Positions 1-6,024 of a stretch of DNA of 17,440 nt are shown here, one piece after another. The DNA is from Rikenellaceae bacterium. Its GTDB lineage: Bacteria > Bacteroidota > Bacteroidia > Bacteroidales > UBA932. The stretch is taken from contig CAAGNP010000037.1 of assembly GCA_900771335.1 (NCBI GenBank), positions 1 to 17,440 of the forward strand, written 5' to 3'. Made by a program: the position numbers and the translations under genes. The notes beneath the pieces are model-generated. The model saw nothing but the letters and a program-made list of their open reading frames with translations. It did no database searches and was not told the DNA's origin. Position 1 is the first letter of the stretch. Every line of letters starts with the position of its first letter.

Positions 1-206
1 AAAAGATGCCTCTTCGCAATACTATGGGGTATTAGTCGGCGTTTCCACCGGTTATCCCCCAGAAACGGGCAAGTTGCTCACGCGTTACGCACCCTTGCGC
101 CGGTCGCCATCAACTAGTATTGCTACCAGTCATGCTGCCCCTCGACTTGCATGTGTTAAGCCTGCCGCTAGCGTTCATCCTGAGCCAGGATCAAACTCTT
201 CATTGT
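1..206 (-). rRNA. rrs: 16S ribosomal RNA, 5' end (partial)
   Basis: The minus strand reads AGAGTTTGATCCTGGCTCAG (the universal 27F site) near 181-199, followed by GATGAACGCTAGCGGCAGGC and the usual start of helix 6. It continues through the CTAATACCCCATAGTAT region and runs off the left edge, so about the first 206 nt of the roughly 1.5 kb gene are here. The mature 5' end is placed near 206, where the strand reads ACAATGAAGAG, as in other Bacteroidetes. The GAGGGGCAGCATG stretch resembles Bacteroidales. The exact mature end is inferred by similarity. The plus-strand open frame across this stretch is not a gene. Confidence 0.97.
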
Positions 207-342
207 ATATTTTTATATATAAATTTCTAGCTTGTCCTGACCGGTTAAAGAATTAACGAGATTATAAAATCTCTTACCTTTACACTCGTACAATGCTATC
301 AATGAACTTTCTTTTTTAACCGTGTCATTTCCGAAACGGGCT
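207..342 (-). other. 16S rRNA leader (pre-rRNA 5' spacer)
   Basis: About 130 nt lie between the rrn promoter and the mature 16S 5' end. The stretch is AT-rich and holds no credible open reading frame on either strand. It should be transcribed and removed during pre-16S processing. I could not single out a clear boxA or RNase III stem by eye. Confidence 0.6.
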
Positions 343-374
343 GCAAATATACGGACATTTTTTTTTCTACCAAA
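343..374 (-). promoter_or_regulatory. rrn operon promoter (Bacteroidetes type)
   Basis: On the minus strand, TTTG (371-374) is followed by 19 nt and then TATATTTGC (343-351). This matches the Bacteroidetes housekeeping-sigma consensus TTTG-N19/20-TAnnTTTG. A run of nine A residues lies within the spacer, and the flanking DNA to about 440 is extremely A/T-tract rich, as expected for a strong rRNA promoter. Transcription should begin near 336. Confidence 0.85.
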
Positions 375-473
375 TTTTTATGCACTTTTTTTTCAAAAAA
401 ATGTAAAAATTTTTTCTCCGCCTTTTCTCCAAAAAACCAAAAAATCAAATAATATACTGATTTTCAATAAATA

Positions 474-505
474 AGAAAGGCGACACAAAAACTGGTCGCC
501 TTTCT
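474..505 (-). terminator. Intrinsic terminator after the carboxyltransferase gene
   Basis: An 11-bp perfect stem, AGAAAGGCGAC (474-484) with GTCGCCTTTCT (495-505), encloses a 10-nt loop. It lies 25 nt beyond the stop codon of the minus-strand gene at 530. The U-rich tract on the minus-strand side (TTATTTATTG) is imperfect; the plus-strand side is also T-rich, so it may work in both directions. It separates this gene from the rRNA operon transcribed in the same direction just beyond. Confidence 0.75.
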
Positions 506-529
506 GAAAATTTTTATCTTTTTTTTCGA

Positions 530-2311
530 TTATTCTACGAAAGCCACGATTTGGTTCTTCTCCACTTTGTCGTTTTGTTTAACATCTACGTAAACAATCT
601 TACCAGTTTTAGGAGCTTTTACCTCTTCAAGACCATAGTAAGTCTGAACATAGCAGATAGGTTTGCCCTCTTCTACTTTGTCACCGATAGCTGGAGCTGT
701 GCTTTCAGCCACCACGTCGTATTGCCATACGATGTTACCTTTTGCAGTAACTTGTACAGGCATTGCGTTTGGATATTGTGCAGCAACAGCAGCAACATCA
801 AATTTAGGCATTTCAACCACTGGACGGGTAACGATGATAGGTGCACCTGCTTTAGCTTTTGCAGCCTCAAGATCTTTTTCGAAACGCTCTTTAGCAATAC
901 CGCTCTTATAGTCACGATATTGTCTTTCGTGCATTGCCAACTCGAATAGTTCTTCATCATCCTGACCGCGATCCCAACCCTCGTCTTTCATCATTTGTTC
1001 AAACTTAGGAAGCTCGTTAGGGAATGCATCCTGTGGATTACCTGTGTAGAACTCAAGACCTTTCTCTTTAACGATCTCGATGATCTCAGGAGCCAAAGGA
1101 CCAGGAAGTGTACCGGTCTTACCAAGAATCATGTTCATGGTATCTTTGTCGATAGTCTTCCAGCGAGGCTCGCCTTTAAGAGTATGCATCAAGTTCATAA
1201 GTGCAGTATTCTTCACATACTGGCTGAAAGGAGTTACTAGTGGTGGATAACCAAGACGAGGCCATACATATTCTACCTCCTGGAACAACATCACTGCAAG
1301 TTCGTTAAGAGTTACCTCTTTCTTGCCTTGGTTTCTTAGAGACATATTGATAGCACCATGGAAGCCTTTCAAGTCTGCCATCATAGAACCCATCATACCA
1401 CCAGGAAGACCACAACCTACAAGAAGTGATGAGCAATGGTAGTTGGTTGGCTCGATGAAGTATCCAAGATAATCATCAATGAAGGTCTGGGTCAAGCGAC
1501 GTGCCTCCATGTAAGCATCCATATTGATGTCTTTAACTTTGAAACCGGCATCTTTAAGCATAGCCTGGATAGTGATTACATCTGGGTGAATTTTACCCCA
1601 AGATAGTGGCTCCATAGCTACGTCGATATATTCAGCACCTGCGCGAGCTACCTCAAGCATAGAAGCTACTGAGAAGCCAGGACCTGAGTGGCCGTGGTAT
1701 TGAACAACGATATGAGGATATTTTTTCTTAATTTCAGCTGTAAGTCTACCCAAGAATGCAGGACGACCGATACCAGCCATATCTTTTAGACAGATCTCAT
1801 CACAACCATACTCTACCACTTTGTCTACAACACCCATGTAGTACTCAACAGTGTGAACAGGTGAATAGGTGATACTCAAAGCTACCTGAGAGATCATGCC
1901 ACCTTTCTTGGCGCCGATAACTGAACCTTTAAGGTTACGGTGGTCATTAAGACCGCAGAATGAACGTGCGATGTTGGTACCTTGTTTTGCTTTAACTTTG
2001 TACATCAACTCACGAACATCCTCTGGCACAGGATTCATTCTCAATGCATTCAAACCTCTTTCAAGCATGTGTGTCTGAATACCCACTTTGTTAAATGGAG
2101 CGGTCCATTCACGTACTGCTTTATTAGGGTTCTCACCAAACAACAAGTTAACTTGCTCGAAAGCACCACCGTTGGTCTCAACGCGGTCGAAGCAACCCAT
2201 ATCGATGATTACAGGAGCAATTTGTTTAAGCTGAGCTACCTTAGGTACATATTTACCTGAAGATTGCCACATGTCTCTGTACAAGAGAGAAAATTTAATT
2301 TCCTTTGCCAT
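530..2311 (-). CDS. oadA: Oxaloacetate decarboxylase/pyruvate carboxylase subunit B-type carboxyltransferase
   Basis: A 593-residue cytosolic protein of the OadA/PycB (transcarboxylase 5S) family, which moves a carboxyl group between carboxybiotin and pyruvate/oxaloacetate. The N-terminal TIM-barrel carboxyltransferase domain (about 5-300) shows RDMWQS (12-17, metal Asp13), HMLERGLN with pyruvate-binding-type Arg85, the carbamyl-lysine motif CLKDMAG (Lys176) and the metal pair HGH (206-208). The conserved C-terminal half follows (GLPGGMMG, then GYPPLVTPFSQYVKN). A short linker leads to a biotinyl/lipoyl-like domain (about 526-593). Length is normal for OadA. Two oddities: the residue that should be the biotinylated lysine is Tyr559 (QTYYGLEEVKAP instead of EAMKM), and a Lys (240, in WGKIHP) replaces the usual GTSxP threonine. 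The biotin may therefore sit on a separate carrier subunit encoded elsewhere. Codon use is strongly biased, suggesting high expression. It has its own promoter inside the end of the upstream gene. The family call is firm; the exact substrate is not. Confidence 0.9.
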   Translation of the reverse strand: MAKEIKFSLLYRDMWQSSGKYVPKVAQLKQIAPVIIDMGCFDRVETNGGAFEQVNLLFGENPNKAVREWTAPFNKVGIQTHMLERGLNALRMNPVPEDVRELMYKVKAKQGTNIARSFCGLNDHRNLKGSVIGAKKGGMISQVALSITYSPVHTVEYYMGVVDKVVEYGCDEICLKDMAGIGRPAFLGRLTAEIKKKYPHIVVQYHGHSGPGFSVASMLEVARAGAEYIDVAMEPLSWGKIHPDVITIQAMLKDAGFKVKDINMDAYMEARRLTQTFIDDYLGYFIEPTNYHCSSLLVGCGLPGGMMGSMMADLKGFHGAINMSLRNQGKKEVTLNELAVMLFQEVEYVWPRLGYPPLVTPFSQYVKNTALMNLMHTLKGEPRWKTIDKDTMNMILGKTGTLPGPLAPEIIEIVKEKGLEFYTGNPQDAFPNELPKFEQMMKDEGWDRGQDDEELFELAMHERQYRDYKSGIAKERFEKDLEAAKAKAGAPIIVTRPVVEMPKFDVAAVAAQYPNAMPVQVTAKGNIVWQYDVVAESTAPAIGDKVEEGKPICYVQTYYGLEEVKAPKTGKIVYVDVKQNDKVEKNQIVAFVE

Positions 2312-2358
2312 GATAAAAATTTATAGTTTATGTGTGTAATTTGCGTTATAAAAGCTTA

Positions 2359-2390
2359 CAAATGTAACAAATTTATTTAGTTATTACAAA
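2359..2390 (-). promoter_or_regulatory. Promoter for the carboxyltransferase gene
   Basis: On the minus strand, TTTG (2387-2390) is followed by 20 nt and then TACATTTG (2359-2366), a full match to the Bacteroidetes consensus. The upstream half lies within the last codons of the GH3 gene, so the carboxyltransferase has its own transcription unit with a leader of about 40 nt. No Shine-Dalgarno sequence precedes its ATG; the leader is A/T-rich. Confidence 0.8.
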
Positions 2391-4538
2391 ATCAATGTCT
2401 TTTTGATGCAAATTCATCAAAATAACCAAACACCCTTTATCTGAAGTGAAAATATATCTTACATCCTCCGGTTTCGCACTGTATAAGGCCACCACCTTCT
2501 CCATCATATCTTCCCTGACACTGTCGCTGATGCATTTTTCCCCACCATAGAGACCATCATTGATAAGTGCATAACACATCTTGGACAAATCATCAAGGGT
2601 AGAGACAAAATAGTTCTTTCTGAACTCTGTATTTGCCATACCAAGTGCTTTGGCCACCTTCTTCATTTTGCCTTTCGAAGCAAGAGAACCCTCAATTCTG
2701 ATCTGTGTATCATTCAAAACCACTGAGCCGTCAGCTGCCACCAGTGAGTCACCATAGATTTTTCCCGATTTGACATGATAATGGTCGGCGGACGAATAGG
2801 TAACCACCTCCAGTCGCGATGGTTCAGACAATGTCTTGTCCGAATATCCACACTCGTAGAGGTTTGTGGCTACTGGGAGGACTCCCTGGGCAGGGATACC
2901 GCCAAAAATCACCTGGGCAGCAGCTCTATTATTGATCTCTGTATTGTGGTAAGCCACCACAAAGGCTTTGAAATTGGTATGCCACTCAAGTTTGTTGAGT
3001 GCATAGGGTGAGCCGAAATATACACCTATGATATCCTGCACAGCAGACCACTTGGCTATATATTCGGCACAGAGGGTATCTATACCGAAATTTCTGTGAG
3101 GCCTGTGGTCAATGGAGTGGATACCCAGAATAACTTCATCATACCCCTTGAGGGATTTCCTTATGGCGTCAAGTTCCTGCACAGAGGCCCCTTTTTCGTG
3201 GTAGAAGGTATCCACATCTGCATAACGCTTCACCATCTCACCGAAAGCCCTCGCTTTTTTATCTGCCTTGTATCCCAGATATGCTATTTTCTTCTTCGCC
3301 AGATTTTTAATAGGGAGTGCACCCTCATCACATTTGACCAGGGTCATTGAATTTTTGCAAAGCTGCTCAATCAGGGCAAAATGCTCCACATTGTGCGCCT
3401 GCACATCGAGACCGGTAGTATCCACAATCGGAGAGTACCCCTCATCAAACATCCCTGCACGGGACTTCAGCCTCAACATTTTCCTCACCTTTTCATCAAG
3501 CTCCTCTTCTGAACCTTCACCACTTCTGATATAATCCTCGATCATGGAGATCGAATTGTGCACATCACCCGGCATCAGCAGGATATCGACACCTGCTTTG
3601 TATGCTGCCAAAGTGACCTCTTTGGGCTCCATGAGCTCTGAAACACCCTTCATACCCAGAGCGTCGGTAATGACTATACCGTCGTATCCCATCTGCTCCT
3701 TGAGCAATCCTGTCACGATGGGTTTGGAAATAGAGGCAGGGGTTCCTGTCGAATCAAGGGCAGGGATGCTGAGGTGGCCCACCATTACCATGGCCACATC
3801 TTCTGCTATAAGCTCCCTAAAAGGGTAGAGTTCAAGATCCTCCAGCCTCTCCCTGTCAAATGTAAGGACAGGCATCCCGTGGTGAGAGTCTACATTTGTA
3901 TCTCCGTGGCCTGGGAAATGCTTGGCAGAGGTGTAGATTCCAACATCCTGCATACCTTTCATATAAGCAGCACCAAAACGGGCTACCTTCACTTTATCGG
4001 CGCCCAAAGAACGGGTATTGATCACAGGGTTGTCAGGATTGTTGTTCACATCCACCGTAGGGGCAAAGTTTACATATATATTAAGGTCCTTGCACTCTTC
4101 CCCCACATAACGGCCCATCTGATAGACAAGCTCCTCCGAGGTCAATGCACCAAGCTGCATCTGGTACGGATAATCGGGATATTCATTATATCTCATGGCC
4201 ACACCCCATTCACCGTCGATAGAGACAATCAGTGGGAGCGGCGATTTGGCCTGGAGCTCATTCACTCGGGCCATCGACTTGGTCAAATCATCATCCATCA
4301 CGATGAGACCACCGAGATGTTCATAGCTTATCAAAGAGTCCTGAGTGAACTTTGTGGCAGGTCTGTTTTGGGAATTCATCGAAATAATGATGATCTGTGC
4401 AATTTTTTCTCTTAAAGAAAGAGACTTCAAAACCGCCTCAACTTTCTCATCAATCACCTTATTATCAGCACCTTTAGCGCTTGCATAACTAACACTGGCC
4501 ATAGCCAACAGCAATATAAAAAATATTTTTTTCTTCAT
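2373..4538 (-). CDS. Secreted GH3 beta-N-acetylhexosaminidase-like protein with degenerate C-terminal domain
   Basis: A 721-residue protein with an N-terminal signal peptide (residues 1-22: MKKK, hydrophobic core, then SYASA before the likely cut). Residues about 30-360 form a GH3 N-domain of the NagZ subgroup. It has NFAPTVDVNNNPDNPVIN (157-174), KHFPGHGDTNVDSH (206-219, supplying the Asp217-His219 acid/base dyad) and VITDALGM with the predicted nucleophile Asp292. Residues about 390-560 match the GH3 C-domain, ending FGGIPAQGVLPV. This family removes N-acetylglucosamine or related sugars from peptidoglycan or glycans; the signal peptide places it in the periplasm or on the outer membrane. 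The last 150 residues include VSTLDDLSKMCYALINDGLY (645-664), like the class C beta-lactamase domain fused to GH3 in related Bacteroidales proteins of about 1000 residues. The serine-nucleophile SxxK region is missing, so this looks like a shrunken remnant. The ATG lies only a few nt after the predicted transcription start. Confidence 0.9.
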   Translation of the reverse strand: MKKKIFFILLLAMASVSYASAKGADNKVIDEKVEAVLKSLSLREKIAQIIIISMNSQNRPATKFTQDSLISYEHLGGLIVMDDDLTKSMARVNELQAKSPLPLIVSIDGEWGVAMRYNEYPDYPYQMQLGALTSEELVYQMGRYVGEECKDLNIYVNFAPTVDVNNNPDNPVINTRSLGADKVKVARFGAAYMKGMQDVGIYTSAKHFPGHGDTNVDSHHGMPVLTFDRERLEDLELYPFRELIAEDVAMVMVGHLSIPALDSTGTPASISKPIVTGLLKEQMGYDGIVITDALGMKGVSELMEPKEVTLAAYKAGVDILLMPGDVHNSISMIEDYIRSGEGSEEELDEKVRKMLRLKSRAGMFDEGYSPIVDTTGLDVQAHNVEHFALIEQLCKNSMTLVKCDEGALPIKNLAKKKIAYLGYKADKKARAFGEMVKRYADVDTFYHEKGASVQELDAIRKSLKGYDEVILGIHSIDHRPHRNFGIDTLCAEYIAKWSAVQDIIGVYFGSPYALNKLEWHTNFKAFVVAYHNTEINNRAAAQVIFGGIPAQGVLPVATNLYECGYSDKTLSEPSRLEVVTYSSADHYHVKSGKIYGDSLVAADGSVVLNDTQIRIEGSLASKGKMKKVAKALGMANTEFRKNYFVSTLDDLSKMCYALINDGLYGGEKCISDSVREDMMEKVVALYSAKPEDVRYIFTSDKGCLVILMNLHQKDIDFVITK

Positions 4539-4545
4539 AATGAGT

Positions 4546-4554
4546 GCAAATTTA
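4546..4554 (-). promoter_or_regulatory. -7 element for the GH3 gene
   Basis: The minus strand reads TAAATTTGC, a full match to TAnnTTTG. No TTTG is visible at the -33 distance; that stretch overlaps the opposite -7 box. The predicted start near 4541 lies only 3-4 nt before the ATG at 4538, so the transcript would be nearly leaderless. Confidence 0.6.
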
Positions 4555-4565
4555 GAAAAATGTTA

Positions 4566-4574
4566 TATCTTTGC
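4566..4574 (+). promoter_or_regulatory. -7 element for tRNA-His
   Basis: The plus strand reads TATCTTTGC, a full match to TAnnTTTG, about 27 nt upstream of the tRNA. A good -33 TTTG is not seen at 19-21 nt; the region overlaps the opposing GH3 promoter. Initiation near 4579 would give a 5' leader of about 20 nt to be removed by RNase P. Confidence 0.6.
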
Positions 4575-4600
4575 ACTCCCTTTCGGGAAATAAATTACAT

Positions 4601-4675
4601 GGTGGATGTAGCTCAGTTGGTTAGAGCACTAGTTTGTGGCACTAGGGGTCGTGGGTTCGAATCCCATCTTCCACC
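4601..4675 (+). tRNA. tRNA-His (anticodon GTG)
   Basis: The cloverleaf folds well: acceptor GTGGATG/CTTCCAC, D arm GCTC...GAGC, anticodon stem CTAGT/ACTAG around loop TTGTGGC (anticodon GTG), and T arm GTGGG/CCCAT around TTCGAAT. Base G4601 supplies the histidine-specific G-1 opposite C73 (4675). The acceptor has one T-T mismatch (4607/4669). CCA is not encoded. An intrinsic terminator follows within 3 nt, so it is a single-gene unit. Confidence 0.96.
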
Positions 4676-4677
4676 CA

Positions 4678-4707
4678 AAGCCGATGCACATGCATCGGCT
4701 TTTTTTT
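4678..4707 (+). terminator. Intrinsic terminator of tRNA-His
   Basis: AAGCCGATGCA (4678-4688) pairs perfectly with TGCATCGGCTT (4691-4701), and a run of eight T residues follows (4700-4707). This is a textbook rho-independent terminator directly after the tRNA. Confidence 0.93.
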
Positions 4708-4710
4708 GTG

Positions 4711-4840
4711 GAAGATCGAATTCGATGAGCAGCTCGAGCACGCAGTGCCGGGCATTTTTTGTATACACCCGAACCGAGCTTGCTCGAGTGAGGAGTTATA
4801 CAAAATGCCCGAAATGCCAAAGGCTTGGGAGCTGCGAAAA
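4711..4840. repeat. Nested inverted repeats in a non-coding segment
   Basis: No gene is credible between 4708 and 5010. This part holds a 12-nt palindrome ATCGAATTCGAT (4715-4726). It also has an outer stem GCAGCTC/GAGCTGC (4729-4735/4829-4835), a long arm GGGCATTTTTTGTATA (4750-4765) facing TATACAAAATGCCC (4797-4810) with two unpaired T, and an inner CGAGC/GCTCG hairpin (4775-4786). Together they could fold into one long branched hairpin on either strand. It may be a structured RNA, a remnant of a small mobile element or an intergenic repeat; I cannot choose. The rest, 4841-4960, shows nothing I recognise. Confidence 0.55.
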
Positions 4841-4960
4841 GAATCCATCACCACTTGACTAAACCGATGGACAAAATCTGCTTTGGAAGTGCCCCGCGGC
4901 GAGCGAAAAGGGAATGCCGGAGGCTCAATCCCATCTGCCGCCCCTTCTGATTGAAGAATC

Positions 4961-4992
4961 TTTGGAATTCACCAACTTTTCCACTAATTTGC
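4961..4992 (+). promoter_or_regulatory. Probable promoter of the OxyR-type gene
   Basis: TTTG (4961-4964) is followed by 20 nt and TAATTTGC (4985-4992), which is one base shorter than the ideal TAnnTTTGC. The predicted start lies about 10-15 nt before the ATG at 5011. This supports the 5011 start over an in-frame TTG at 4951, which lies upstream of the promoter. Confidence 0.55.
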
Positions 4993-5010
4993 AGCCATAA
5001 ACCTTCGGCT

Positions 5011-5940
5011 ATGACATTACAACAAATGGAGTACATAGTGGCACTGGACAATTATCGCCACTTTGTCAAGGCTGCAGAGGCCTGCGGAATCACTCAGTCC
5101 ACACTATCTTCCATGATCCAGAAACTGGAGCTTGAACTTGGGGTCACCATTTTCGACCGGAAGTCCCACCCTATCAAACCCACAGAGGTGGGAGAAGAGA
5201 TTATACGTCAGGCCAAACTCCTCCTTTTCAATGCCACACAGATTCAGGAGCTGGTCAACACCAGAAAGGAACAGGCCACCGGTGAGATCAGACTTGGCAT
5301 AGCATCCACAATATCACCATATATTCTACCAAAACTATTCAAGTACCTCACCAAAAACCACCCGGGCATCCGTCTGATAGTAGAGGAGTCCAGGGTACAG
5401 GAGCTTACCCAAAAACTTGAAAGGGCTGAACTTGACATAGCCATCATGGCCAGCCCCGTAGCGGGGGAGGAACTTCTGGAGATACCTATATATAAAGAGA
5501 AGTTCTTCGCATATGTCTCAGAGAAGGAGTCACAAATGTATGATCAGGAGAATCTTCAGACCATGACCATGACATCTGAAAATGTTTGGGTACTCAGAGA
5601 GAGTTACTGTCCCAGAAGCGGAGCACTGCCATTCTGCCAATGCAATACCTGCCGCAATGCAGTGTATGAAGCCGGCAACATCGATACCCTTCTCAAGGTC
5701 GTAGATGAAAATGGAGGTTACAGCATAATCCCCGAACTGCACATCCCACTGATATGTGAAGAGCAGAAAAGAAACATCCGCCCACTGGTGAACCCGGAGC
5801 CGGCTAGGATAGTTTCATTTGTCATCCGCCAGGATTTCATAAGGGAGAGGATGATAAATATCCTTTTGGAAGCTATCAAAACCATCATACCGGAGAGAAT
5901 GATACATCCCAGACTACACAAGTTCAATATTAAACTATAA
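5011..5940 (+). CDS. oxyR: OxyR-type LysR-family hydrogen peroxide regulator
   Basis: A 309-residue LysR-type transcription factor. Residues 1-60 are the winged helix-turn-helix (MTLQQMEYIVALDNYRHF, then AAEACGITQSTLSSMIQKLE). Residues about 90-295 form the two-lobed sensor domain. Cys200 and Cys209 stand in SYCPRSGALPFC, with exactly the 9-residue spacing and context of the redox pair Cys199/Cys208 of E. coli OxyR. The following region (GNIDTLLKVVDENGGYSIIPEL) also matches OxyR. Two further cysteines (211 and 214, QCNTC) directly follow. By family, oxidation to a disulfide turns it into an activator of peroxide-defence genes. The start at 5011 fits the family and the promoter; a TTG start at 4951 would add 20 unrelated residues. 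No catalase, Dps or AhpC gene lies in the window, so its targets are elsewhere, or include the downstream flavoprotein, which is only a guess. Confidence 0.88.
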   Translation: MTLQQMEYIVALDNYRHFVKAAEACGITQSTLSSMIQKLELELGVTIFDRKSHPIKPTEVGEEIIRQAKLLLFNATQIQELVNTRKEQATGEIRLGIASTISPYILPKLFKYLTKNHPGIRLIVEESRVQELTQKLERAELDIAIMASPVAGEELLEIPIYKEKFFAYVSEKESQMYDQENLQTMTMTSENVWVLRESYCPRSGALPFCQCNTCRNAVYEAGNIDTLLKVVDENGGYSIIPELHIPLICEEQKRNIRPLVNPEPARIVSFVIRQDFIRERMINILLEAIKTIIPERMIHPRLHKFNIKL

Positions 5941-5964
5941 TTCCTGTAAATCTTTTCCAAATTA

Positions 5965-5996
5965 TTTGTTTGCTTGTAGAAAATGTTTATATTTGC
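5965..5996 (+). promoter_or_regulatory. Promoter of the DHOD-like gene
   Basis: TTTG (5965-5968), 19 nt, then TATATTTGC (5988-5996) is a full Bacteroidetes consensus promoter. Transcription would start near 6001, which rules out the in-frame ATG at 5983 and supports the ATG at 6025 with a leader of about 24 nt. Confidence 0.85.
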
Positions 5997-6024
5997 AAAA
6001 AGTAAATATAAACAAGGTAATATT

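Larger units (their letters stand above)
4542..4578. repeat. Inverted repeat carrying two back-to-back -7 boxes
   Basis: GAGTGCAAA (4542-4550) and TTTGCACTC (4570-4578) are perfect 9-nt inverted copies separated by 19 nt. Each arm contains the TTTG half of an outward-facing -7 element, so one arm serves the GH3 gene and the other tRNA-His. The symmetry could be an operator, or may simply reflect two similar promoters with the same initially transcribed bases. Confidence 0.75.

Noticed and set aside
74..256. Plus-strand open frame of 60 codons
   Set aside because: It lies antisense across the 16S rRNA 5' end and leader; no promoter or family resemblance.
3774..4415. 213-codon plus-strand frame
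   Set aside because: Fully antisense to the GH3 gene, whose motifs are intact; no recognisable domain.
4629..4854. Minus-strand frames ending GFEPTTP / GIRTHDP
   Set aside because: These are the familiar false translations of a tRNA gene read backwards; they cross tRNA-His and its terminator.
5983..6024. Longer start of the DHOD-like protein at 5983
   Set aside because: The ATG lies inside the -33/-7 region; transcription should begin after it.
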